28,420 bases of DNA from an uncultured Clostridia bacterium (GCA_937884385.1 CALGCW010000251.1:1-28420), one strand, 5' to 3'. Shown: positions 1-9,066, counted from the stretch's first letter. A program made the numbers and translations. The notes: generated from the sequence alone by a model not told the origin.

Positions 1-28
1 CCCCTCATCCACCATCAAAGATGGTCCC

Positions 29-132
29 CCTTCCCCTCAGGGGAAGGCTTAGGTTGCATTGATTTGGACGCAGGCTCCTTCCGCCTCGCGGGCTCGGCAC
101 CTTCCTCCCGGAGGAAGGCTTAGGTGACATTG
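29..132. repeat. Two copies of a 33-bp hairpin repeat
   Basis: Copy 1 is at 29-61 and copy 2 at 100-132. Both start with CCTTCC and end with GGAAGGCTTAGGT followed by a slightly variable CATTG. In copy 1 an 8-bp stem (CCTTCCCC/GGGGAAGG) closes on a TCA loop. In copy 2 the stem is CCTTCCTC/GAGGAAGG with a CCG loop, so the one stem difference is compensated on the other arm. This looks like a dispersed REP-type intergenic repeat lying just downstream of the minus-strand hydrolase gene. The minus-strand reading frame running through it is low-complexity and is not taken as a gene. Confidence 0.6.
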
Positions 133-155
133 CTTTTAAATTGGGCTGTTCATTT

Positions 156-1106
156 TTATTTATCGAAAAGGTTTGCTTCTTTTTCGAATTCGGCAAGTGA
201 GTTTACGTATTTTTCGGGGTTTACGGGGTAGGCGAGTCCGTGGCCGGCTCCCTCGATCGTGACGAGCTTCTTTGGCGCTTTGCACGCGTTGAAGCACTCT
301 ACGCTCATACTGTGGGGTACGAAATCGTCATTATCTCCGTGGATGAACACGATGGGAGTTTTTGAACGCGCGACCGCTTCGATCGGGGACGTTTCCTCAA
401 GATCGAAGCCTGCATATATACGTGCGCCAAGCTTAATAAAGGGATATAAGAGGTCTTCGGGAAGCTTCATTTCGCGAACGACCTTTTTTATTATCTTTTT
501 TGCGGAGGAATAGCCGCAATCCGCCATTACGCAGACGACGTTTTCGGGAAGGTCTTCTCCAGACGCCATCATTACCGTTGCGGCACCCATTGAGACACCG
601 CCTATTATGAGAGGGCGATCCTTGCCGAATCTTTCAGTTGCGTATTTTATCCAATCGAGACAATCGCGGCGCTCGTTTATGCCGAAGGAGCATACCTTAC
701 CCTCGGACTGACCTGCGCCCCTTTGGTCGATCAGTATCACGCTTCTGCCGAGGGCGAAGCAACGCTCGACGCCGCCCGAAAGGTCGCGCTCTGCATTTCC
801 GCCGTAGCCGTGAAATATGAGCTCAAGTGGGGAGTCGGGGGAGTATTCGTAATAGTAGCCGCGAAGCTTGAGCCCGTCAAACGAGGTTATCTCGACTGAT
901 TTTCGGTCCATTGAACGTATGCTGTCGATCCAAGCCCTCATTTGCGGGTAGAAGGACTCGTATATCTCACCGGGTGGGAGATCGTATTCTCCCTTACCGA
1001 GTATTTTTTTCTTTGGTGTCTTAAAGACCATAAAATAGCAGATATATGACGTGACGAGAATTATCACGCAGACAATCAGCAATGCCGCGATAACGTAGTA
1101 AAGCAT
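156..1106 (-). CDS. Membrane-anchored alpha/beta hydrolase (serine aminopeptidase S33-like)
   Basis: The 316-residue protein has one N-terminal membrane helix (about residues 4-27) followed by an alpha/beta-hydrolase fold. Visible landmarks are the HGYGG oxyanion-hole segment (99-103), the nucleophile elbow GVSMG with Ser172, an acidic segment GDNDD (257-261) expected to hold the catalytic Asp, and a late GAGHG with His289. The helix should tether the catalytic domain to the membrane. Substrate cannot be read from sequence; the family contains esterases, lipases and peptidases acting on small or lipid substrates. The start ATG at 1106 has AAAGGAG upstream. It is transcribed divergently from the ABC exporter pair, with about 190 bp between them. 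Family assignment is firm, function is not. Confidence 0.85.
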   Translation of the reverse strand: MLYYVIAALLIVCVIILVTSYICYFMVFKTPKKKILGKGEYDLPPGEIYESFYPQMRAWIDSIRSMDRKSVEITSFDGLKLRGYYYEYSPDSPLELIFHGYGGNAERDLSGGVERCFALGRSVILIDQRGAGQSEGKVCSFGINERRDCLDWIKYATERFGKDRPLIIGGVSMGAATVMMASGEDLPENVVCVMADCGYSSAKKIIKKVVREMKLPEDLLYPFIKLGARIYAGFDLEETSPIEAVARSKTPIVFIHGDNDDFVPHSMSVECFNACKAPKKLVTIEGAGHGLAYPVNPEKYVNSLAEFEKEANLFDK

Positions 1107-1135
1107 TTCGGTACTCCTTTGTTAATTTCTATATG

Positions 1136-1164
1136 ATTTTATCACATTTCTTTTTGGTATACAA
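1136..1164 (-). promoter_or_regulatory. Candidate sigma-A promoter for the hydrolase gene
   Basis: On the minus strand the -35 is TTGTAT (1164-1159) and the -10 is TAAAAT (1141-1136), with a 17-bp spacer. The -35 is weak (3 of 6 consensus bases). Its position about 30 bp upstream of the start codon of the hydrolase gene fits. Confidence 0.45.
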
Positions 1165-1234
1165 GAGAGAATGGGAAGTTATTTTTCAAAAATTGTTGAT
1201 TATATGAATTTTTTGTAATTTTTTTAATAATTGC

Positions 1235-1263
1235 TTGATTATTTATTCTGATTGTGCTACAAT
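1235..1263 (+). promoter_or_regulatory. Candidate sigma-A promoter for the ABC exporter pair
   Basis: TTGATT at 1235-1240 and TACAAT at 1258-1263 are 17 bp apart, in a very AT-rich stretch, 36 bp upstream of the chosen start codon at 1299. Confidence 0.6.
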
Positions 1264-1298
1264 GAAGTTTAGATTTTTTGGTAGAGGAGGGAAGCATT

Positions 1299-3077
1299 AT
1301 GGTTTTTGGAAAGTACGTCAATAAGTACTATTTCAAGCATTTTTTCGCACTGCTGCTTGGTGTGATAGCACTTATTGCCGTTGACTATTTTCAGCTGGAG
1401 ATACCTGAGTATTACAAATACATCGTATCGGGTCTCGGCAGTGAAAACGGAATGATCAAGGTGGACGGAGTTCTTGTTCCGTTTGATCTTAATTTCTTGC
1501 TTGACAAGATCTGCGCTCCCATGATATTCACTATTCTTATTATCGCGGCAGGCAGATTTTTGTGGAGAGTTTGTATGTTCGGTACTGCTATAAAGGTGGA
1601 GACCGATCTTCGCGAGAGAATGTTTGATCATTGCAAGGATCTTTCTCAGGAGTATTATCAGGTAAACAAGGTCGGTAATATGATGTCACTGTTTACAAAC
1701 GATCTCTCGACCATTAACGAGTGCTTCGGTGACGGAACTCTGATGCTCGTTGACGCAGTTGCAATGACGGGTCTTGCTATTTACAAGATGTCAAACCTTG
1801 ATTCCATGCTTACGCTGCTTGCGTTTCTTCCAATGATCCTTCTTTTTGCTGTTGGCTCCTTCGTTGGTAAGTTTATGACGAAAAAATGGGAAGAGCGACA
1901 GGAAAAGTTCTCACAGCTCTCCGATTTCACGCAGGAGAATTTCTCCGGAATTGCAGTTATCAAGGCATTTGTTAAGGAATTCAAGGAGCTTTGGGCATTT
2001 AAAAAGCTCAACAAGGAAAATGAGGATGTCAATATTCAATTCACCAGAATATCGACCCTTTTGCACATATCCGTGACGTTTTTCGTTCAATCCGTAATCT
2101 GCATTATTCTCGGTTACGGCGGATATCTCGTATATATCGGCAAATTCACGGTTGGTGAGCTTTTGGAATTCAACAGCTATTTCACATCGACCGTTTGGCC
2201 TGTAATGGCAATGTCAATGCTTATCGATATGACAAGCCGTGGCAAGGCCTCACTCAAGAGAATTTCAGAGCTTCTCGATGCAAAGCCCGACGTTAAGGAT
2301 GACGATACGCTTGAGGACGTTGAGTATATCAGAGGTGATATCGAATTCAGAAATCTTGACTTTATGTATCCCGACGGTGACTATAACGTACTTGAAAACG
2401 TAAGCTTTAAGATAAATGCGGGTGAAAACGTTGGTATCATCGGTAAGACGGGAAGCGGTAAGACGACGATAGTTGACCTTATCCTTCGAGTATATAACGT
2501 ACCCGATGGCACGCTCTTTATCGACGGAATAGACGTTAATGATATCCCGATCAAGCGACTTCGCGATTTCTGTGCCTACGTTCCTCAGGACAACTTCCTC
2601 TTTAGCGACACTATTGAAAATAATATCGCTTTCTCACGTGATGCATCAAGCTCGGAAGAAGTGGTAAGAGCCGCAAAGCTTTCGGACGTGCACGAAAATA
2701 TTTCGGAATTCCCCGAAAAGTATGCAACGGTGCTTGGCGAGCGCGGTGTGACCGTTTCCGGCGGACAAAAACAGAGAATCTCAATTGCGCGAGCTCTTAT
2801 GAAGGAAGCGTCAATTCTTATTCTTGACGACTCAGTAAGTGCGGTTGACACGAAGACTGAAAAGGTCATTATAGACAATCTTCGCGAAAACAGGCGCGGC
2901 AGAACGACGATGCTTATTGCGCACCGTATTTCTACGGTCGAAAAAATGGACAAGATAATTTTCGTTGACGAGGGCAAGATCGTAGCCGTCGGTACACACG
3001 AGCAGCTTATTGCCGAGTGCCCCGATTACAAGCTTATGGTCGAGCTTCAGAAGCTTGACGAAGAGGGAGGTGAATGA
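1299..3077 (+). CDS. Heterodimeric ABC exporter, subunit 1 (degenerate-site half-transporter)
   Basis: This is a 592-residue half-transporter: an N-terminal six-helix exporter membrane domain (about residues 10-320) and a nucleotide-binding domain. Walker A GKTGSGKT begins at about residue 382, the signature VSGGQ at 486, and Walker B ILILD-D at 506-511, with the H-loop His in IAHRIST. The catalytic Glu after Walker B is replaced by Asp511, as in the degenerate-site subunit of heterodimeric exporters such as TM287/288. The start at 1299 is preferred over an upstream TTG because it is preceded by GGAGGG at a good distance. The partner gene begins 1 bp after the stop, so the two are translated together. 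The exported substrate (drug, peptide or lipid) cannot be told. Confidence 0.92.
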   Translation: MVFGKYVNKYYFKHFFALLLGVIALIAVDYFQLEIPEYYKYIVSGLGSENGMIKVDGVLVPFDLNFLLDKICAPMIFTILIIAAGRFLWRVCMFGTAIKVETDLRERMFDHCKDLSQEYYQVNKVGNMMSLFTNDLSTINECFGDGTLMLVDAVAMTGLAIYKMSNLDSMLTLLAFLPMILLFAVGSFVGKFMTKKWEERQEKFSQLSDFTQENFSGIAVIKAFVKEFKELWAFKKLNKENEDVNIQFTRISTLLHISVTFFVQSVICIILGYGGYLVYIGKFTVGELLEFNSYFTSTVWPVMAMSMLIDMTSRGKASLKRISELLDAKPDVKDDDTLEDVEYIRGDIEFRNLDFMYPDGDYNVLENVSFKINAGENVGIIGKTGSGKTTIVDLILRVYNVPDGTLFIDGIDVNDIPIKRLRDFCAYVPQDNFLFSDTIENNIAFSRDASSSEEVVRAAKLSDVHENISEFPEKYATVLGERGVTVSGGQKQRISIARALMKEASILILDDSVSAVDTKTEKVIIDNLRENRRGRTTMLIAHRISTVEKMDKIIFVDEGKIVAVGTHEQLIAECPDYKLMVELQKLDEEGGE

Positions 3078-3078
3078 T

Positions 3079-4965
3079 ATGTACGAATATTTTCCTCTCT
3101 TATTCGTTGGAGGTATGGTAGGACTTTTCAGTGTGATCTTCACCATTGCCTATATGACGATCAAAAACAGCAAGGAAGACATCGGCTTTGACAGAAATAT
3201 GAAGGACACCGAGATACTGAAGCGCTTGCTTCGTTATGCAAGACCTCACGTGGGTCAGTTCGTTATCGTTGGACTTCTGATGGCGTTTTCTATAGCATAC
3301 AGCGTGGTCTCACCGCTTCTTATGGGCTTTATTACAAACTTCCTTAAGACCGATTTTGAGATGAAGACGCTTTTGACGTACATTGGAATATATGCTTTCA
3401 TACTTATAACCTCGCTCGTTTTCCAGTATATTCAGGCTATAATCCTTCAAAAGATAGGTCAGAAGATACTTTCTGCGCTCCGTGAGGACGTATTTACGCA
3501 TATTGAGAGTCTTTCTCATTCACAGCTCAATCATATGCCCGTCGGTAAGCTCGTCACACGTGTCACGAACGATACCAATGCGATCTCGATGATGTTCACG
3601 CAGATATTGACAAATCTTATCAAGAACATCTTCCTCGTTATCGCGATAGTTGTGGCTATGTTTATGCTTAACTATGCACTTACTCTTATGGTGCTTTGCT
3701 TTGTTCCGTTCATCTTCTTCTTTACGCTTATATTCAGAAAGTTCTCAAGAAGAGCATTCAGACGCGTAAAGGACGGCACGACGGACATCAACACCTTCCT
3801 TTCGGAAAATCTTTCCGGTATCAAGATCATTCAGATATTCAATCAAGAGCAGAGAAAGAAGAGTGAATTCGTTGCCAAGAACAACAAGCTTGGCAAGGCG
3901 ATGCGCGATCAGATCTTCGTTTTCAGCGTATTCCGCCCAATCATTTATATGCTCTACGTTTCATGCCATCTTTGCCTTTTCTATTTCGCGGCAAAGGGTT
4001 ATATCAAGGAAGTTGGCTTTATGGGCCTTGTAATCACATCGGACGTTCTCGTTTCGTTCTATTTGTATATACAGACCTTCTTTGACCCCATTCAGAACCT
4101 TGCGGATCAGTTCAACCGCTTGCAGAGTGCTTTTGCTTCGGCAGAGAAGATATTCACCATTATGGATATGGTTCCCGAGGTGCAGGACACCGAGGGCGCG
4201 ATCGAGCTTGAAAGCGTTGAGGGCAATATCGAGTTCAAGAACGTATGGTTTGCATACGAGGGCGAGGAATGGGTGCTTAAGGACGTTTCCTTTAAGATAA
4301 AGGCGAGGGACACGGTAGCCTTCGTTGGTTCTACAGGCTCCGGTAAGACAACCATCCTTTCGCTTATTTGCAGGAACTATGACATTCAAAAAGGACAGAT
4401 ACTAATTGACGGAATAGATATCAAGGATATCAAGATATCTTCACTTCGCCGTCACTTCGGTCAGATGCTTCAGGACGTATTCCTTTTCTCGGGCACGATT
4501 CGCTCTAATATCGTTCTTCGCGAGGACAGCTTTACCGATGAGGAGATCTTGGCTGCTTGCAAGTACGTTAATGCCGATCACTTCATAGACAAGCTCAAGG
4601 ACGGACTTGATGAGGAGGTCCGTGAGAGGGGCAACAACTTCTCGGCGGGTCAGCGTCAGCTTCTCTCGTTTGCGAGAACTATCATCCACAAGCCGAGTGT
4701 TATGATACTTGACGAGGCAACTGCCAATATAGACACCGAGACCGAGCTCCTTATTCAGGATTCGCTTGAAAAGATGATGAATATAGGCACGATGCTTATA
4801 GTTGCACACAGACTTTCAACCATTCAGCACGCGGATAATATCATCGTTCTTTCACACGGTGAGATCATTGAGCAGGGAAATCATTTTGAGCTTCTTGCAA
4901 AGCGCGGAAGATATTATGATCTCTATATGCTTCAATATCAGAAGCAGCAGCTTCAGGGAAAATAA
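3079..4965 (+). CDS. Heterodimeric ABC exporter, subunit 2 (catalytic-site half-transporter)
   Basis: The 628-residue protein has an additional N-terminal hydrophobic segment (about residues 5-25), the exporter membrane domain (about 50-340) and an ATPase domain. Walker A GSTGSGKT begins at 417 and Walker B MILDE has the catalytic Glu546, followed by VAHRLST. The signature is FSAGQ (521-525) rather than SGGQ. In a heterodimer the degenerate site is built from the Walker motifs of one subunit and the signature of the other, so this altered signature fits the Asp511 of the upstream gene exactly. The start at 3079 has GGGAGGTG upstream, inside the end of the previous gene. A terminator follows directly. 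Confidence 0.92.
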   Translation: MYEYFPLLFVGGMVGLFSVIFTIAYMTIKNSKEDIGFDRNMKDTEILKRLLRYARPHVGQFVIVGLLMAFSIAYSVVSPLLMGFITNFLKTDFEMKTLLTYIGIYAFILITSLVFQYIQAIILQKIGQKILSALREDVFTHIESLSHSQLNHMPVGKLVTRVTNDTNAISMMFTQILTNLIKNIFLVIAIVVAMFMLNYALTLMVLCFVPFIFFFTLIFRKFSRRAFRRVKDGTTDINTFLSENLSGIKIIQIFNQEQRKKSEFVAKNNKLGKAMRDQIFVFSVFRPIIYMLYVSCHLCLFYFAAKGYIKEVGFMGLVITSDVLVSFYLYIQTFFDPIQNLADQFNRLQSAFASAEKIFTIMDMVPEVQDTEGAIELESVEGNIEFKNVWFAYEGEEWVLKDVSFKIKARDTVAFVGSTGSGKTTILSLICRNYDIQKGQILIDGIDIKDIKISSLRRHFGQMLQDVFLFSGTIRSNIVLREDSFTDEEILAACKYVNADHFIDKLKDGLDEEVRERGNNFSAGQRQLLSFARTIIHKPSVMILDEATANIDTETELLIQDSLEKMMNIGTMLIVAHRLSTIQHADNIIVLSHGEIIEQGNHFELLAKRGRYYDLYMLQYQKQQLQGK

Positions 4966-4972
4966 TGAATTT

Positions 4973-5004
4973 AAGCCGATAATCGACGGATTATCGGCTT
5001 TTTT
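4973..5004 (+). terminator. Intrinsic terminator of the ABC exporter operon
   Basis: A 12-bp perfect stem (4973-4984 with 4989-5000) closes on a GACG loop and ends in a run of T from 4999 to 5004. Confidence 0.92.
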
Positions 5005-5008
5005 CTTC

Positions 5009-5037
5009 TTGACATTGGGTGAAAATGGGGGTATAAT
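5009..5037 (+). promoter_or_regulatory. Consensus sigma-A promoter of glgB
   Basis: TTGACA at 5009-5014 and TATAAT at 5032-5037 are both perfect, with a 17-bp spacer. The promoter begins a few bases after the upstream terminator, so glgB is a separate transcription unit. Confidence 0.92.
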
Positions 5038-5064
5038 TAAAGTATCAACATTACGGAGGTAATT

Positions 5065-7044
5065 ATGAGCTACAAGATTTTTGAGTATGACCCCGCGCTG
5101 AAGCCATTTGAGTCGGATATCGAGCTTAGAATGAATAATTATTACCGCAAGAAAAAAGAGCTTGTAGGTGATGACGGAAGGCTCATTGATTTTGCCAACG
5201 GACACCATTATTTCGGCTTCCACAAGGTCGAGGGCGGTTGGTTCTACCGCGAGTGGGCACCTGCAGCGCACGAGATGTACCTTATGGGTGATTTCAACGG
5301 CTGGAACAGGTGGTCGCACCGTCTTAACAATATCGGGAACGGTATTTTTGAGATATTTATCGAAGGCAGAGAGACCCTTTGGGATGATTGCCGTGTTAAG
5401 GTGATAGTTAAGCACTATGACAGATATCTTGAGAGAATACCCTCGTATTGCAAGAGAGTTCTGCAAAATCCTTACGACTACACTTGGTGCGGAGCAGTTG
5501 TGGACGAGCCCGAGTACGTTTGGCAGAAGAATAATTTCAAGCCTCAGAAAAAGCTATTTATATATGAAACACACATCGGTATGGCTCAGGAAAAGGAAGC
5601 TGTGGGCACTTATAACGAGTTTACCGAGTACACGCTTCCGAGGATAAAGGCGGCGGGATACAATACCATTCAGATAATGGCCATTATGGAGCATCCTTAT
5701 TACGGCTCGTTTGGTTATCAGGTATCAAATTTCTTTGCCGCATCATCCAAATTCGGCAAATGCAACGATCTTAAGCGTTTGATCGACACGGCTCACCAAA
5801 TGGGAATTGCTGTGCTTCTTGACGTGGTTCACTCGCACGCGGTCAGCAACACCGCAGAGGGAATTGCAGAGTTTGACGGCACTGTGACCCAGTATTTCCA
5901 CGAGGGTGCGCGAGGAGATCACCCCGCTTGGGGAACGAAGCTCTTTAATTATGACAAGCCCGAGGTAATTCATTTCCTTCTTTCCAACCTTAAATTCTGG
6001 ATGGAGGAATACCGCTTTGACGGCTTCCGCTTTGACGGAGTCACCTCGATGCTTTACCGCGATCACGGCCTTGGAACGGCATTTACCGATTACAGTAAGT
6101 ATTTTTCACTCAACACAGACACGGAGGCTGTGACATATCTTCAGCTTGCGACGGAGCTTATCTACGAGGTCAATCCTAATGCCATTACCATTGCAGAGGA
6201 TATGTCTGCTATGCCCGGTATGTGTCTTCCTATCAGCGAAGGCGGTATAGGCTTTGATTACAGACTTGCTATGGGCTCGCCCGATATGTGGATACGTCTT
6301 ACTAAGAACGTGCGCGACGAGGACTGGAGCATGTGGCACATCTGGTGCGAGCTTACCGGACGCCGTCCTCACGAGAAGTATATCGGATATGCAGAATCCC
6401 ACGATCAGGCGCTTGTTGGAGACAAGACCCTTATATTCCGTCTTTGCGATGCTGCGATGTATACGGATATGGGCAAGTGGTGTCAAAATCACATCATCGA
6501 CAGGGGTATGGCGCTTCACAAGATGATACGCCTTATCACGATGACGCTTGGCGGTGAAGGATACCTCAACTTTATGGGCAACGAGTTCGGTCATCCCGAG
6601 TGGATCGATTTCCCGAGAGAGGGAAACGGTTGGTCGCATTTCTACTGCCGCCGTCAATGGCATCTTGCGGATGACAAAAATCTTAAGTATTCCGATCTTC
6701 TCGCATTTGATAATGCGATGCTCAAGCTTGCGAAGGAATACAGGATATTCGAAAAAGAGCCCCATTGGCTGCAGATAGATGATGACAACAAGATAATGAT
6801 GTTTGAAAGAAACGGGCTTATCTACGTATTCAACTTCAATCCCACGAACGATTTTTGGGGATACAACCTTAAGATGCGCTTCCGCGGTGATTACAAGGTT
6901 GTATTCTCGACCGATAGACGCGAGTTTGGCGGTTGGGACAGGGCGAGCGAGACGATGGTTTATTCTACAAATGAATTCAAAGAATTTCCTATCTATCTCC
7001 CCGCAAGAACGGCAATCTGCTTGAGAAGAGTTATTAAAAAATAA
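5065..7044 (+). CDS. glgB: 1,4-alpha-glucan branching enzyme (GH13, eukaryote-like GH13_8 type)
   Basis: The 659-residue enzyme cuts an alpha-1,4-glucan chain and rejoins it as an alpha-1,6 branch during glycogen synthesis. An N-terminal CBM48-like domain carries WFYREWAPAA and GDFNGWNRW (about residues 58-82). The (beta/alpha)8 barrel shows all four GH13 regions: DVVHSH (253-258), FRFDGV with nucleophile Asp324, AED with acid/base Glu378, and SHDQ with Asp447. The C-terminal all-beta domain completes the usual layout. Length and the YREWAPAA motif are closer to the GH13_8 group (human GBE1-like) than to the E. coli GH13_9 type. GGAGGT precedes ATG 5065. It stands alone here, with no other glycogen genes beside it. 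Confidence 0.95.
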   Translation: MSYKIFEYDPALKPFESDIELRMNNYYRKKKELVGDDGRLIDFANGHHYFGFHKVEGGWFYREWAPAAHEMYLMGDFNGWNRWSHRLNNIGNGIFEIFIEGRETLWDDCRVKVIVKHYDRYLERIPSYCKRVLQNPYDYTWCGAVVDEPEYVWQKNNFKPQKKLFIYETHIGMAQEKEAVGTYNEFTEYTLPRIKAAGYNTIQIMAIMEHPYYGSFGYQVSNFFAASSKFGKCNDLKRLIDTAHQMGIAVLLDVVHSHAVSNTAEGIAEFDGTVTQYFHEGARGDHPAWGTKLFNYDKPEVIHFLLSNLKFWMEEYRFDGFRFDGVTSMLYRDHGLGTAFTDYSKYFSLNTDTEAVTYLQLATELIYEVNPNAITIAEDMSAMPGMCLPISEGGIGFDYRLAMGSPDMWIRLTKNVRDEDWSMWHIWCELTGRRPHEKYIGYAESHDQALVGDKTLIFRLCDAAMYTDMGKWCQNHIIDRGMALHKMIRLITMTLGGEGYLNFMGNEFGHPEWIDFPREGNGWSHFYCRRQWHLADDKNLKYSDLLAFDNAMLKLAKEYRIFEKEPHWLQIDDDNKIMMFERNGLIYVFNFNPTNDFWGYNLKMRFRGDYKVVFSTDRREFGGWDRASETMVYSTNEFKEFPIYLPARTAICLRRVIKK

Positions 7045-7050
7045 AAATGA

Positions 7051-7081
7051 ACCGCTTGGCGAGAGCCAAGCGGTTTTTTTT
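7051..7081 (+). terminator. Intrinsic terminator between glgB and the convergent reductase gene
   Basis: A 10-bp perfect stem (7051-7060 with 7065-7074) closes on a GAGA tetraloop and is followed by eight T. The opposite side has an A-rich flank, so it can also stop transcription of the convergent reductase gene, whose stop codon lies at 7080-7082. Confidence 0.92.
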
Positions 7082-8204
7082 ACCAATCGGTATTATCAAA
7101 TTCTTTCGCGGTTTCCTTGAGCAGGTCGCGGATGGGGAGGTGCTGTGGGCAGACGCTCTCGCAGGCGCCGCACTCAATACAGGTGCCCGCTTTGCCTCCG
7201 TTTTGTGTTAGCGACTGATAGTATGCAACGTAGTTCCACGCATTCCATATTTTTTTGCCGTTCATACAGGTGAAGAGGTCGGGAATTGGGATGCCCATCG
7301 GGCAGCCGTCTACGCAATAGCGGCAGGAGGTACACTGTATAGTGCCTTGCTCCTTGATTATTTCAAGAACCTTCAGTATTGCCTCGTATTCCTTGGCGTC
7401 TATCGGTTCAAAGTCTTTCATATAGCTGATATTATCCTTCATCATCTGCATATCGCCCATACCAGAAAGCACCATAAAGATGCCCTCAAAGCTTGCGGCA
7501 AAGCGGATTGCGTAGCTTGCGGGACTCATTTCACCGAGAGAAGAGAATACATCTTTTGCCCGTTGCGGAAGATTGACCAGATGTCCGCCCTTGACGGGCT
7601 CCATTACGATAACGGGCTTGCCGTGCTTGCGGCAGACCTCATAGCATTTTCTTGACTCGACCGAGGGGTCGTCATAGTCAGCATAATTGAACTGTATCTG
7701 CACGACCTCGACCTCGGGGTGGTCGCAAAGTATCTTATCGAGGAATTCTGCGCTATCGTGGAAGGAAAATCCCACGTGCTTGATCTTTCCCTCTGCTTTA
7801 AGCTCCTGTGCTATCTCATAAGCGCGGCAGGACTGATATTTATCGTAATTGCTTTGCTGTTGGCAATGCATAAGATAAAAATCGAAATACTCGACTCCGC
7901 AGGCTTCGAGCTGACGCTCAAAGGCGGGACGGATATCTGCCTCGGTTTTAAAGAGGTGTGGGGAGAGCTTATCGGTGAGTATGTATTTATCTCTCGGATA
8001 GCGGCTTGTCAAGCATTCCCTTAGTGCGGTCTCGCTTTTGCCCTCAAGATATCCTTGTGCGGTATCAAAATAATTAAATCCGCAGTCGATAAATGCATCT
8101 ACCATATTTGAAAACTCAACGGTATCTACTTCGCCATCCTTCATCGGAAGGCGCATACAGCCAAAGCCGAAATTCTTTTTTACCTCGGGAAAATAGATAT
8201 TCAT
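7080..8204 (-). CDS. Aldo/keto reductase with C-terminal ferredoxin-type 4Fe-4S module
   Basis: The 374-residue protein combines an AKR barrel with an iron-sulfur tail. The catalytic tetrad of the AKR family is visible as Asp47 and Tyr52 (FDTAQGY), Lys79 (TDK) and His113 (LMHC). The C-terminus has two cysteine clusters, CxxCxxCxxxCP at 291-302 and CxxCxxCxxxCP at 342-353, the pattern of two 4Fe-4S clusters. It belongs to a widespread clostridial group of AKR-ferredoxin fusions. Substrate is unknown; electron delivery through the clusters is inferred. Minus-strand GGAGGTTTTCT precedes the ATG at 8204. It is divergent from the YwaF-like gene. Confidence 0.92.
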   Translation of the reverse strand: MNIYFPEVKKNFGFGCMRLPMKDGEVDTVEFSNMVDAFIDCGFNYFDTAQGYLEGKSETALRECLTSRYPRDKYILTDKLSPHLFKTEADIRPAFERQLEACGVEYFDFYLMHCQQQSNYDKYQSCRAYEIAQELKAEGKIKHVGFSFHDSAEFLDKILCDHPEVEVVQIQFNYADYDDPSVESRKCYEVCRKHGKPVIVMEPVKGGHLVNLPQRAKDVFSSLGEMSPASYAIRFAASFEGIFMVLSGMGDMQMMKDNISYMKDFEPIDAKEYEAILKVLEIIKEQGTIQCTSCRYCVDGCPMGIPIPDLFTCMNGKKIWNAWNYVAYYQSLTQNGGKAGTCIECGACESVCPQHLPIRDLLKETAKEFDNTDW

Positions 8205-8233
8205 AGAAAACCTCCGATTAATATATTTATTTA

Positions 8234-8262
8234 ATTATATCATACAATTATGAATAAGTCTA
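8234..8262 (-). promoter_or_regulatory. Candidate sigma-A promoter of the reductase gene
   Basis: On the minus strand a perfect TATAAT (8239-8234) lies 17 bp from TAGACT (8262-8257), which matches the -35 consensus at 4 of 6 bases. Confidence 0.6.
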
Positions 8263-8296
8263 CACAGTTTTAAAAAATATTGTAGAAAAAAGGTGC

Positions 8297-8325
8297 TTGA
8301 CTTCTTATGGCAAAAGTATTATAAT
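8297..8325 (+). promoter_or_regulatory. Sigma-A promoter of the YwaF-like gene
   Basis: TTGACT at 8297-8302 and TATAAT at 8320-8325 are separated by 17 bp; the start codon is 33 bp downstream. Confidence 0.88.
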
Positions 8326-8358
8326 TTACGTGGATTATTTACATAGGAGGGTACCGTT

Positions 8359-9066
8359 ATGCCTGCTGAGTTATTTGGTGTCGAACACATCCTTTATTTG
8401 ATAATAAGCACTGTGATAGGAAGCGCGTTTTTGCTTTTGACGAAGAGATTCGCTCGCAGCGAGAGAGAGCAGAGAACGGCTTTGAAGGTGCTTGCTGCCG
8501 CTTTGCTTGTCGCTATTGTGACCAACAGGCTTTCACAGGTCTTCAGATATGGCGAGGCGCGTTGGTATTTGATCATTCCGGACAGCTTTTGCGGTATGAC
8601 AAGCCTTGTTTTGGCGCTTGCGGTTCTGTTTGGTAAGAAGGATAATAACGTTTTGCATTTTGTTTGGTTGCTTGGACTCTTTGGCGGTGTTTCGAGCAGT
8701 ATATACGCTTCATACGTGGGGCAGGGACCTACTATATTTTATCTTCCCACCATCTCCGGCTTGGTTCATCACAGTCTTTGCGCAACCTTGGCGGTAGGCA
8801 TCCTTATGTTCGGTCAAATTGAGATCACGTATAAAAAATGGTATTGTACTTTATTCGGTTTTACCTCTTATCTTACTCTCGGCGCATTTTTGATGCAGGC
8901 GTTCGATATGAGTGATGCATATCATATTGCCGAGCCCCTTATTGATGGCACATTCCTGACTGCTTGGGGTATGGCGCCTCTGTATGCTTTGGGATATGCG
9001 CTGATCCTTTGGGGAGTAGAAATATACAGGAAAAGAAATAATAAGAGAAATATTGACAATTGCTGA
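8359..9066 (+). CDS. YwaF/TIGR02206-family integral membrane protein
   Basis: The 235-residue protein consists almost entirely of membrane segments (six or seven). The early FGVEH, the LHFVWLLGLFGG segment near residue 100 and the conserved LVHHSL near 135 match the TIGR02206 (YwaF) family, which is related to eukaryotic TMEM164. Bacterial members are uncharacterised. A histidine-containing membrane active site is plausible by analogy with TMEM164 acyltransferase work, but that is inference. GGAGGGT precedes ATG 8359. The promoter of the next gene begins inside the last codons of this one, so the two genes can be expressed separately. Confidence 0.8.
   Translation: MPAELFGVEHILYLIISTVIGSAFLLLTKRFARSEREQRTALKVLAAALLVAIVTNRLSQVFRYGEARWYLIIPDSFCGMTSLVLALAVLFGKKDNNVLHFVWLLGLFGGVSSSIYASYVGQGPTIFYLPTISGLVHHSLCATLAVGILMFGQIEITYKKWYCTLFGFTSYLTLGAFLMQAFDMSDAYHIAEPLIDGTFLTAWGMAPLYALGYALILWGVEIYRKRNNKRNIDNC

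Noticed and set aside
5..196. Minus-strand 63-codon open frame over the repeat pair
   Set aside because: Low-complexity Pro/Arg/Ser sequence produced by the hairpin repeats, no ribosome binding site, and it overlaps the end of the hydrolase gene.
6106..7086. Long minus-strand open frame inside glgB
   Set aside because: It is the antisense shadow of a gene whose full-length match to the branching enzyme family is clear; no start signal.
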